Source: Roseicyclus sp965662675 (GTDB lineage: Bacteria > Pseudomonadota > Alphaproteobacteria > Rhodobacterales > Rhodobacteraceae). Taken from it: DNA of 13,826 nucleotides. Positions 1 to 6,830 of this stretch are shown in pieces. Where the stretch lies: positions 1 through 13,826 of the forward strand of contig NZ_CBFIIK010000074.1 in the NCBI RefSeq assembly GCF_965662675.1, given 5' to 3'. Made by a program: the position numbers and the translations under genes. Within the stretch, counting starts at the first letter, position 1. The number at the start of each line of letters is the position of its first letter. The notes under the pieces are model-generated. The model was given only the letters and a program-made list of their open reading frames with translations, ran no database searches and was not told where the DNA came from.

Positions 1-2135
1 TGGCCTTGTGGCATTCGGTACAGCGGGCATGGCAAGATCGCGGGACTGCGCGCCGCGCGTTGGGCTTAACGCTCGACATCACCTTAGTCGTCGCAGCACT
101 TACGATCGCGGCAACCTATCTGATCGAGAACGAGGCCGTTTGTCTTATCGACCTAATCACCGGCGAGCGGGCGGCCTTTATCGAGCGGGCACTTTTGGCC
201 GAACGTGATGTTGCGATTGCCTTGGGCTTGCCGCCGCCGAGCAGTATTGATGATCCGCGTTGTTTTGCGACCACGGGTCCATGGATCACCCTTATCGTCG
301 GCATCGCGGTGGTGGTGTTTCTTGCTTATAATGCGCAGGTCTGGGGATTGTCGCTGGTCTTGGTATCCATCGCGCTGGCGGCTTATGCAATTTTGACCGT
401 TGCGCTGTGGTATGTGTTCGGCTCGGACGGGATGAACCGCTACTTCATCACCGCCTTGGGTGGCGAACCGCGAAACCTGGCTGATGGGCGCTACCGGGTG
501 CAGGATCTTTTGGTCAATCAAGGCTCGGGCCTGTTGGGGCAATTCTTGCACATCATGCTCAACACGGTTTTTCCTTATATTGTCCTGGGCGCGTTATTGT
601 CCGTATCTGCGGGCGGACGGACCTTGATCAAGCTTGCCGTCGTCTCGACCCGCAAGCTGCGAGGCGGCGCGGCACATGCTGCGATCGTTGCCTCTGCCAT
701 GTTCGGCACCACGACCGGCACCCCCGTTGTCAATGTGCTTGGGACCGGAACAATCACGATCCCGATGATGATCAGCCGTGGATTTTCCCGTAACTATGCC
801 GCCGGGGTCGAGGCCGCGGCCTCCTCGGGCGGGCAGATCATGCCGCCCATCATGGGCATCGCGGCCTTCGTCTTGGCGGCGATGACTGGCGTGCCATACC
901 GCGAGGTGGCTATCGCCGCGACGCTGCCGGCGGCGGCCTATTTCATCTGCATGTTCTTGTCGGTGATGTTCCAATCACGCAAACAAGGCATCGAAGCGGT
1001 GGGCGATGTGCCGCCCGAGCTACGCCTGACGCGGCATGACGGGATATTGCTCAGTCAGATTTTCGTACCGCTGTCGTTGATCATCATCTTGCTGCTTGTG
1101 CCCAAAGACGCGATCGGTTGCGATCCGTTAAGCCGTTTTTTGGGTGCTGTCACCGTCGTCACGCCCGGTGGATCGTGCCGCGCACAAGACCTGCCGTGGA
1201 TTATGCAATTGATCCAGAATTCGTTGGGTGACGCAGGCAGCGTTGGTTGGTGGGCTGCGGTCGTGTTGATGGCGATGCTGTTTATCGATCCGGCCTTTCG
1301 TCGCGCGCCGGGCAAGCTTGTCGATGCGCTAGCAACAGCGGGGATCACGTCGGCCGGTCTTTACTTGATGTTTCTTGCCGTCTCGGTGATCGATATCAGC
1401 CTAAATCTAACGGCCGTGCCGAGTTTTATCGCGCTCGATATCCTCGGATGGTTGCGCGCGCTTGATCTTGGCAATGGGGCACCTTTGGTGTTCCAATTCG
1501 TGGCACTTGGCGTGACGATGGTCTTGGCGATCTTGTTGGGCATGGGAATGCCCGCAGTCCCGGCATATGTGAACGCGGCGCTGTTGATGGGGCCGCTTTT
1601 GGTGGGATTGGGCATGGCGCATTTCACGGCGCATATGTTCATCTTCTATTTTGCCTGTGTAAGTGCGATCACACCGCCGGTTGCGGTGGCTTCCTACGCG
1701 GCATCCACAATCGCGAAATCCGATCCGCTTGCGACTTCGTTTTCGGCTGTGCGCACCGGGATTGTGATGTTCGTCATTCCCTTTGTCTTTGCCTTTAATC
1801 CCGAGATCTTGCTGATTTCCGCCGCTGTGTTGAACCCTGACGCGGTCAATGGCGGCGCGCAATATCTGCCCGGATATGATGGCACTGTGCATATCGCAGG
1901 GTTGATCTGGCTTTTGGCGCGGCTTGGTTTGGCGCTTTACCTGTTGTCCAGCGCTTTGGCCAAGTTCGACCTTGCCCGGCTCTCCATGGCCGAGGTGATC
2001 ACGCGGCTTTTCATCGCAATGTTGGTTCTGTCCGGTGAGGTTGTCGTGCAAATGGCCGCTATCGGTTTGAGCATTTTCATGCTGGCGCGCCATTACCTGA
2101 TCAAACGTCGCCTTGACCTTAGCCGCGCGAGCTAA
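1..2135 (+). CDS. TRAP transporter fused permease (DctQM fusion, TAXI type), 5' end cut by window
   Basis: Inner-membrane permease that fuses the small (4-TM) and large (12-TM) TRAP subunits, typical of TAXI-family TRAP systems, which use an ion gradient and a periplasmic TAXI binding protein. At least 709 residues are visible. The frame is open to the left edge and the first possible start is a TTG at 6 without a visible ribosome site, so the true start probably lies outside. Residues about 20-165 are the small-subunit-like part. From about 185 comes the large-subunit part, with the conserved SAMFGTTTGTPVVNVLGTG stretch and the SSGGQIMPPIMGIAAF stretch, both hallmarks of the family. Two inter-helix loops each carry a cysteine pair (C46/C86 and C372/C391). 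No TAXI binding protein follows, so it is presumably upstream. The substrate is not readable. A 10-bp inverted repeat overlaps the stop codon. It is separated from the downstream catabolic locus by 516 bp and is probably unrelated to it. Confidence 0.93.
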   Translation, partial: ALWHSVQRAWQDRGTARRALGLTLDITLVVAALTIAATYLIENEAVCLIDLITGERAAFIERALLAERDVAIALGLPPPSSIDDPRCFATTGPWITLIVGIAVVVFLAYNAQVWGLSLVLVSIALAAYAILTVALWYVFGSDGMNRYFITALGGEPRNLADGRYRVQDLLVNQGSGLLGQFLHIMLNTVFPYIVLGALLSVSAGGRTLIKLAVVSTRKLRGGAAHAAIVASAMFGTTTGTPVVNVLGTGTITIPMMISRGFSRNYAAGVEAAASSGGQIMPPIMGIAAFVLAAMTGVPYREVAIAATLPAAAYFICMFLSVMFQSRKQGIEAVGDVPPELRLTRHDGILLSQIFVPLSLIIILLLVPKDAIGCDPLSRFLGAVTVVTPGGSCRAQDLPWIMQLIQNSLGDAGSVGWWAAVVLMAMLFIDPAFRRAPGKLVDALATAGITSAGLYLMFLAVSVIDISLNLTAVPSFIALDILGWLRALDLGNGAPLVFQFVALGVTMVLAILLGMGMPAVPAYVNAALLMGPLLVGLGMAHFTAHMFIFYFACVSAITPPVAVASYAASTIAKSDPLATSFSAVRTGIVMFVIPFVFAFNPEILLISAAVLNPDAVNGGAQYLPGYDGTVHIAGLIWLLARLGLALYLLSSALAKFDLARLSMAEVITRLFIAMLVLSGEVVVQMAAIGLSIFMLARHYLIKRRLDLSRAS

Positions 2136-2140
2136 GGTCA
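2114..2140 (+). terminator. Hairpin overlapping the stop codon of the fused TRAP permease gene
   Basis: Perfect 10-bp inverted repeat TGACCTTAGC / GCTAAGGTCA with a 7-base loop. The TAA stop at 2133-2135 lies inside the right arm. It is placed as expected for a transcript end, but no T-run follows (ggagcagaag), so it is not a canonical intrinsic terminator. It may stabilise the 3' end or act as a weak terminator. Confidence 0.4.
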
Positions 2141-2299
2141 GGAGCAGAAGGTATAAAGCCACGAAAATAGCGTGCAGAAACTTAGTATCGAGCAGGGCGC
2201 AAAGGGCTATGGCGTTAGTCGATCATCGTCGGTGACCACCTAACGCAGAACCCACACCGCGCTCGTCATGTGATCCCGTGTCTTGGAGGCAGATGTTGG

Positions 2300-2535
2300 G
2301 TCAGCGATGGGCAACCTCATCCTGTTGAACTGCATGCCCGTGCGGTGCGACTTGTCGCGCAAAAAGCAGGACGCATACCAAGCGGCGCTGCGGCCGTGCG
2401 TTTCGATCAAGTTCGTGAACGACATAGCGCGGCTCCAGCGCGAGACCGGCGCGCGCGGAAACCTTAAGGTAATCCCGGGTGCGCCAAACTAACCGGTGTA
2501 AAGGGCTGGGTGGAGCGCCGGATCGCGGCCCGATC
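2300..2535 (+). pseudogene. Degenerate IS630-type transposase, N-terminal remnant with two frameshifts
   Basis: Read in three pieces, this stretch resembles the helix-turn-helix N-terminus of IS630-family transposases. From 2309 one frame gives GQPHPVELHARAVRLVAQ. Near 2396 the similarity moves to the next frame as CVSIKFVNDIARLQRETG. After about 2460 it returns to the first frame as GNPGCAKLTGVKGWVERRIA. This matches the order seen in intact relatives (a PHPxxLRxRVV start, a VSxKFVNDM helix, then GKLxGVxxWVERRIAA). About 75 of roughly 300 residues remain; the catalytic DDE region and the terminal repeats were not found. The rest of the 2136-2651 gap shows no recognisable gene. The identification is from memory of the family, but agreement across two frame changes makes chance unlikely. 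Confidence 0.7.
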
Positions 2536-2610
2536 CTGCGCCTATTCGGTCACGAATTTGGCTGTGGACGCGCTTGGCGCTGTGGTGAGGCCAAAGGTTT
2601 GGGCTGGTAA

Positions 2611-2636
2611 GGCATGCGCCATGGTGCGCGTACGCC
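2611..2636 (-). terminator. Possible imperfect hairpin downstream of the YeiH-family gene
   Basis: GGC ATGCGC CATGGT GCGCGT AC GCC can fold with a GC-rich stem and a two-base bulge, 15-40 bases past the stop of the minus-strand membrane protein gene. There is no T-run in either direction, so it is at best a weak or Rho-assisted end signal. Confidence 0.25.
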
Positions 2637-2651
2637 GTTAGGTTGTTCGTG

Positions 2652-3680
2652 TCATAGAAGATCAAGCCAGACCAAAGCGGCCACGGCCAGACCCAGCAAA
2701 GCCAGCGTTTCAACCACGACAATCGCCAAATGCCCACCGCCCACCGCGGTCAGCGCCTTGAGCGATGTCTTGACCCCAAGTGCCGCAATGGCCGTGATCA
2801 GGCAGCCGCGCGAGAACAGGTCCAGTTGCGCCACCAAGGCCTGTGGCAGCTCAACCGCGCTGCCGAGCGCGACGAGCGCGAGGAAAAGCATCATGAACCA
2901 CGGCACGAGCGGGATCTTGCTCCCCTGTGCGCCATGGCCTGTGGCTCGTAGCACAAGCACGATCGCGATCAAAACCAAGGGCAACATCGCCACGCGGTAA
3001 AGCTTGGTTAGGGTCGCAATCTCGCCCGCCGCCTCCGAGACCGAAAAGCCCGCCCCGACCACTTGGGCCACATCATGGATCGTGGCGCCGATCAAGAAGC
3101 CCTTTTGCAGCTCGGTGAAGCCAAGAAGCTGGAACAGCAGCGGATAGGCCACCATCGCGATGGTCGACAGCGCTGTGACGGCCATCACCGTGAACAAGGT
3201 GTTGCGCTCGGATTTCTCATTGGGCGGGATAACGGCCGCAATCGCCAGCGCGGCGGAGGCGCCGCAAATCGCGACCGCGCCCCCAGTCAGCAGCGCAAAG
3301 CGCCATTGCCGACCAAAGAGCGGCGCGGCCACAAAGCCCGTGGCGATGGTCAGCGCGATCAATCCCGTCAGGAGCGCAGCACCAGACCAACCGATCTGGG
3401 CCAGATCCGCCAAGACGATGCGGATGCCCAACAGCCCCACGCCCAGCCGCAAGATGAATTTTGCAGCAAAATCGATGCCGTCGCGACACGGGCCATCCGC
3501 GTGCAGAAAGTTGAAGGCCATGCCCAGCAACAGTGCGAACAACATGACCGGCGCGCCATAATGCGCGCCCAAAAAGGCCGCCGCCGCCGCGATGGTGGCC
3601 GCGAGCATGACCCCCGGTAGCAGCGGCGCCCCCCAAGCGCGCAGACGGACTAGCGGTGGCATGATGGATTGCACCGGCAC
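2652..3680 (-). CDS. YeiH-family (UPF0324) membrane protein, putative sulfate/sulfite exporter
   Basis: Polytopic inner-membrane protein of 342 residues, the usual length for the family annotated as putative sulfate exporter (Cons_hypoth698/YeiH). About ten hydrophobic segments are visible. Family signatures include the KFILRLGVGLLGIRI stretch around residue 70-85, the GGAVAICGASAALAIAAV stretch, and the later GATIHDVAQVVGAGFSVS stretch. The longest frame starts at a GTG (3680); an ATG seven codons in (3662) is an alternative, and neither has a good Shine-Dalgarno, so the start is uncertain. It lies 65 bases after the oxidoreductase gene on the same strand and is probably the last gene of the regulator-oxidoreductase transcript. 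Sulfonate-degrading bacteria must dispose of sulfite or sulfate, so a sulfur-oxyanion exporter fits beside a desulfonating monooxygenase. The transported ion is inferred, not shown. Confidence 0.88.
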   Translation of the reverse strand: MPVQSIMPPLVRLRAWGAPLLPGVMLAATIAAAAAFLGAHYGAPVMLFALLLGMAFNFLHADGPCRDGIDFAAKFILRLGVGLLGIRIVLADLAQIGWSGAALLTGLIALTIATGFVAAPLFGRQWRFALLTGGAVAICGASAALAIAAVIPPNEKSERNTLFTVMAVTALSTIAMVAYPLLFQLLGFTELQKGFLIGATIHDVAQVVGAGFSVSEAAGEIATLTKLYRVAMLPLVLIAIVLVLRATGHGAQGSKIPLVPWFMMLFLALVALGSAVELPQALVAQLDLFSRGCLITAIAALGVKTSLKALTAVGGGHLAIVVVETLALLGLAVAALVWLDLL

Positions 3681-3745
3681 AACGGGGGGGAGGGCGCAAA
3701 ACGCGGCATCGTGGAGCTATTCCCTGGTTTGGGGCAGTTGCGGGT

Positions 3746-4855
3746 TCACGCGGTGATGATCCGCCCCGTCGCATCCAGCGTCACCGCCTGACCGGTCCGG
3801 GCCGATTGCTGGGCCGCAAGCCCCATCTGAACGGCCCAAAGCCCATCGGGCAATCCGACCTCCACTGGGCCCTTGTCGCGCACGGCCTTTGCGAAAAGAT
3901 CATGCTGGTAAAAGGTCGACCCGTTGTGATCGCCCGCCTCCAACAAGGTGGGGTCGACCGGCACTTCGATCAGATGCGGCCCCTTGGGGTTGCGTGGGCT
4001 GACGATCAGTTGCGGCACGGGTGCGGCGCCCAGATGCGCGGGCCAGAACCGCCCCGGCCCCGGCACAAGACATTCGATGCGCGCATCGGGTCCGACGGCG
4101 GTGATTTCTTCTTGGTAGCGCGCGCCTTCTGCGAACATGCACAGCTCCAGCATGGCCCGCGCGCCGCGGGCGAAATCGACGATCACGTAGGCATTGTCCC
4201 AGATGTCAGAGGGCTGGCCCTCATAGCGTTCGTCGCGGTGGTTCACATCCTGCCCGCCCGAGGCCATGATCCGCACCGGGTTGTCTTGCAAGATCAGGCG
4301 CATCAGGTCGAAGAAATGGCAGCATTTCTCGACCAGCGTGCCGCCTGTTTTCGCGTTGAAGCGGTTCCAGTCGCCGACCTTTTCCAGAAAGGGAAAACGG
4401 TGTTCGCGGATGGTCAGCATCTTGATCCCGCCGGTCACGGTCTGCGCCTGTTCGATCAAGGCGGCCACGGGCGGCATGTAGCGATATTCCATCGCGACCC
4501 AGATCGGCGCGGGGTAATCCAGCGCGCCCAGCGCGTCGAAATCGGCCGGGTCGGTAAAGACCGGCTTTTCCACCAAAAGCGGCAGGGGTCGGGTGGCCGC
4601 GATTTGCTGGATTTGCGGCACATGAAGGTAATTGGGGCTGGCGATCAACAGCGCATCCAGACCCGGATGGGCCAATAGCGCCTCGACCGAAGGCAAGAAG
4701 TGCGCTTCGGGGGCCAGCTCGGTGGCGCGAGCGCGCATCGTGGCATCGGGCTCGAAAATCGCCACGACGGTTGCGCCTTTGACCAGTGCCAGATTGCGCA
4801 GATGTTCTTGCCCCATCATGCCGCAACCGATGATGCCGTATCGTATCTGTTCCAA
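3746..4855 (-). CDS. Gfo/Idh/MocA-family NAD(P)-dependent protein; candidate NAD+-dependent sulfoquinovosidase
   Basis: Cytoplasmic protein of 369 residues with an N-terminal Rossmann domain (GIIGCGMMG, residues 7-15), the EKP motif at 96-98 and a C-terminal alpha/beta domain. The catalytic-type segment GGTLVEKCCHFFDLMR includes K177, H180 and D183. The start is a TTG at 4855, supported by an AGGGA ribosome site seven bases upstream that overlaps the TAG stop of the GntR gene, which suggests translational coupling. Family members oxidise sugars or inositols at a hydroxyl, or use transient C3 oxidation to break glycosidic bonds. NAD+-dependent sulfoquinovosidases belong to this fold and occur in sulfoquinovose clusters lacking a GH31 enzyme, including in Roseobacter-clade bacteria. 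The neighbouring SmoC/B/A-like genes make that role attractive. A plain sugar dehydrogenase remains possible, and the sequence alone does not decide between them. Confidence 0.9.
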   Translation of the reverse strand: MEQIRYGIIGCGMMGQEHLRNLALVKGATVVAIFEPDATMRARATELAPEAHFLPSVEALLAHPGLDALLIASPNYLHVPQIQQIAATRPLPLLVEKPVFTDPADFDALGALDYPAPIWVAMEYRYMPPVAALIEQAQTVTGGIKMLTIREHRFPFLEKVGDWNRFNAKTGGTLVEKCCHFFDLMRLILQDNPVRIMASGGQDVNHRDERYEGQPSDIWDNAYVIVDFARGARAMLELCMFAEGARYQEEITAVGPDARIECLVPGPGRFWPAHLGAAPVPQLIVSPRNPKGPHLIEVPVDPTLLEAGDHNGSTFYQHDLFAKAVRDKGPVEVGLPDGLWAVQMGLAAQQSARTGQAVTLDATGRIITA

Positions 4856-4865
4856 CTGCGTGTCC

Positions 4866-5567
4866 CTACTTCAATCTGACGGTGTAACGGACCCGGTCTG
4901 GATCATACCAGGTCCAAGAGGCTTCGACGGGGGCATCCTCATGGCCGTGGCTGACCCGCGTGATCATTGGCAAGGCCGTGCCGGGGGCATGAGGAAATTC
5001 GGCCGGGGCCCAATCGGGCAGGGGGCCTTGCCCCACCCGGTCTTCGGCCCGAGCGATGCGCAGGTTCAGGTTCCGCGCGTAAAAGTAATAGAGCGACTCC
5101 GATAGCTCATCGGCCGACAGCCGTTCGGCATGGCTGGCATCGAGCCAGATTTCCTCGACCGCGGCTACGGTGCCCGACAAGAACCGTAATCGGCGGATAC
5201 GGTGGCCGTGGGTATGGGGACCGAAATCGGGCAATTCCGGCGCCTTGGGCAAGCGGTCGACCGACAGTACGCGCGCCTGCGGCAGGCCGCCCCCCTCGAC
5301 CAGTTCCAGCCGCAAAAACGCATAGACCGATCCGGTATCGGCCTTGGCCCGGATGTAATTGCCCGAGCCTTGCACCCGTTCCAACAGCCCCTTGTCCTGA
5401 AGTGCTGCCAATGCCTTGCGCAAGGTTCCGACCGCGATGCCGAAACTTTCGGCCATGTCGCGTTCCGGGGCCAGCCTTTCGCCATCGACAAGCCGCCCCG
5501 CCGCAATGTCGCGGATGATCAATTCGGTGATCTGCATATGCAGGGGCAATGCGCCGAGTTTCGCCAT
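4866..5567 (-). CDS. GntR-family transcriptional regulator, HutC/UTRA subfamily
   Basis: Cytoplasmic DNA-binding repressor or activator of 233 residues. Residues about 8-73 form the winged helix-turn-helix (AAGRLVDGERLAPERDMAES, then VGTLRKALAALQDKGLLER and a GSGNYI wing). Residues about 90-230 form the UTRA ligand-binding domain typical of HutC-type regulators, which usually bind a small catabolic metabolite. The ATG at 5567 has a purine-rich GAGGGAAGGGG upstream. The gene is divergent from the monooxygenase operon, with 105 bases between the two starts, and is followed after 10 bases by the Gfo/Idh gene. It most likely controls both transcripts from the shared region and responds to a pathway sugar or sulfosugar; that ligand is inferred. 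Confidence 0.93.
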   Translation of the reverse strand: MAKLGALPLHMQITELIIRDIAAGRLVDGERLAPERDMAESFGIAVGTLRKALAALQDKGLLERVQGSGNYIRAKADTGSVYAFLRLELVEGGGLPQARVLSVDRLPKAPELPDFGPHTHGHRIRRLRFLSGTVAAVEEIWLDASHAERLSADELSESLYYFYARNLNLRIARAEDRVGQGPLPDWAPAEFPHAPGTALPMITRVSHGHEDAPVEASWTWYDPDRVRYTVRLK

Positions 5568-5599
5568 GGCCCCTTCCCTCGGACAGCCGGATGGTAAAA

Positions 5600-5621
5600 T
5601 TGATACACTATTGATTTACAA
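5600..5621. promoter_or_regulatory. Candidate operator in the divergent GntR / monooxygenase intergenic region
   Basis: An AT-rich island in GC-rich surroundings. The half-sites TTGATACACTA and TTGATTTACAA abut to form an imperfect 22-bp dyad (TTG..A.A..A / T..T.T..CAA). Read as a direct repeat, ATTGAT recurs at 5599-5604 and 5610-5615, exactly 11 bases apart. An outer GTAAA/TTTAC pair (5594-5598 and 5615-5619) adds further symmetry. Placement between divergent starts suits binding by the adjacent GntR protein. No experimental consensus for this regulator is known to me. Confidence 0.5.
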
Positions 5622-5639
5622 AATTCCGGGTGCTACGCA
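5611..5639 (+). promoter_or_regulatory. Candidate sigma-70-type promoter for the catabolic operon
   Basis: TTGATT (5611-5616) is followed, after 17 bases, by TACGCA (5634-5639), which is preceded by TG one base upstream (5631-5632) like an extended -10. It lies 33 bases before the monooxygenase ATG, and the -35 element is within the candidate operator, so a bound GntR protein could block it. The -10 match is weak. Confidence 0.4.
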
Positions 5640-5672
5640 ATTGGAAAATCGACCGGGGGGAAGAAGAATCCG

Positions 5673-6830
5673 ATGAGCATCGTGCCAGTCACATCAGCTG
5701 ATCTGGATGGGGCAGAGGTGAGCTGGTTTGCAGCGCTGTGTTCCGATGATTATCAGTTTCTAGGCGTGCCCGAGGGGCATTTGCGCTCCAGCTGGGAGCA
5801 TTGTTCCAGCATCGTGCAAACCGCCGAGCGCAACGGGTTTCGCAACATCTTGTGCCCCTCGAGCTACCAGGTCGGGCAAGACACGCTGTCTTTCGTGGCG
5901 GGCTGCGCGCCGATCACGGACCGCATCAATTTCTTGGCCGCCATCCGCTGTGGCGAGATGCAGCCGGTTATGCTGGCGCGCACGGTGGCCACGCTCGATC
6001 ACATGCTTAAGGGGCGGCTGACGCTGAACGTGATTTCCAGCGATTTTCCCGGCGAAGTGGCCGACAGCGCGTTTCGCTACAAGCGCAGCCACGAGGTCGT
6101 GGAGATTTTGCGCCAAGCTTGGACACGGGACGAGATCGAATATGACGGCGATATCTACAAGATCAGCAAGCTGACCGCCGATCCCGCCCGCCCTTATCAG
6201 CAAAATGGTGGCCCGCTGTTATATTTCGGCGGCTATTCCCCCGATGCGCTGGAGCTGTGCGGCGCGCAATGCGATGTCTACCTGATGTGGCCTGAGCCGA
6301 TGGAGATGCTGGCGCAGCGCATGCGCGATGTGCATGCCCGCGCCGCCGCCCATGGCCGCACGTTGGATTACGGCCTCAGGGTCCACATGATCGTGCGCGA
6401 CACCGAGGCCGAGGCCCGCGAATATGCCGATCACATCGCCAGCAAGCTGGATGATGAATATGGCAAGCTGATCCGCGACCGGGCGCATGACAGCATCAGC
6501 CTTGGCGTGGCGCATCAGGCGCGCGCGCGCGAATTGGCGGACAAGTTCGGCTATGTCGAACCGGGTCTTTGGACCGGGATCGGGCGCGCGCGGTCGGGCT
6601 GTGGCGCGGCGCTGGTCGGATCGGTCGACCAAGTGCTGAGCAAGATCGAGGCCTACCGCAAGATGGGCATCCGCGCCTTTATCTTTTCGGGCTATCCGCA
6701 TCATGACGAGGCCGCGATCTTCGGCGCCAAGGTCATGCCGCATCTGAACACCGTCTCGCTACCGCATGCCTATGGGCGCGTGCCCGCAAAGACACCTGCA
6801 ACACCTCTTGGAAATGGACTTCGCCGCTGA
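5673..6830 (+). CDS. smoC: SsuD-like FMNH2-dependent monooxygenase; probable sulfoquinovose monooxygenase (SmoC-like)
   Basis: Cytoplasmic TIM-barrel flavin-dependent monooxygenase of the luciferase-like group, 385 residues, about the length of SsuD. It resembles SsuD throughout, including the mobile-loop region (GIGRARSGCGAALVG, residues 302-316) and the C-terminal FIFSGYPHHDEA. SsuD residues acting on the sulfonate have counterparts here: H238 (in RVHMIVRDTE), R307, Y341 and H343. The SsuD positions His11 and Cys54 are not conserved (about S24 and V67). In sulfo-SMO metabolism this enzyme uses O2 and FMNH2 to cut the C-S bond of sulfoquinovose, giving 6-oxo-glucose and sulfite. The ATG at 5673 follows a GGGGGGAAGAAG purine tract. 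It is first in the operon, and its TGA overlaps the ATG of the reductase gene by one base. The substrate comes from context and resemblance; another sulfonate is possible. Confidence 0.82.
   Translation: MSIVPVTSADLDGAEVSWFAALCSDDYQFLGVPEGHLRSSWEHCSSIVQTAERNGFRNILCPSSYQVGQDTLSFVAGCAPITDRINFLAAIRCGEMQPVMLARTVATLDHMLKGRLTLNVISSDFPGEVADSAFRYKRSHEVVEILRQAWTRDEIEYDGDIYKISKLTADPARPYQQNGGPLLYFGGYSPDALELCGAQCDVYLMWPEPMEMLAQRMRDVHARAAAHGRTLDYGLRVHMIVRDTEAEAREYADHIASKLDDEYGKLIRDRAHDSISLGVAHQARARELADKFGYVEPGLWTGIGRARSGCGAALVGSVDQVLSKIEAYRKMGIRAFIFSGYPHHDEAAIFGAKVMPHLNTVSLPHAYGRVPAKTPATPLGNGLRR

Noticed and set aside
1407..2162. 251-residue minus-strand frame inside the fused TRAP permease gene
   Set aside because: Polar, His/Gln-rich translation opposite clear membrane-helix codons; no family resemblance.
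2136..2651. Search for an RNA gene, riboswitch or attachment site in the left gap
   Set aside because: No cloverleaf, tRNA 3' end, long direct repeat or conserved riboswitch core was seen; only the transposase fossil and weak hairpins are supported.
3806..4678. 290-residue plus-strand frame antisense to the Gfo/Idh gene
   Set aside because: It lies wholly opposite a gene with intact family motifs, has a His/Arg/Gln-rich composition typical of a GC-rich antisense shadow, and shows no recognisable domain.
5673..6830. Plain alkanesulfonate monooxygenase (SsuD) as the annotation
   Set aside because: Possible by family, but the overlapping aldo/keto reductase, the lost His11/Cys54 positions and the absence of an SsuA/SsuC-type ABC importer favour a sulfosugar enzyme.
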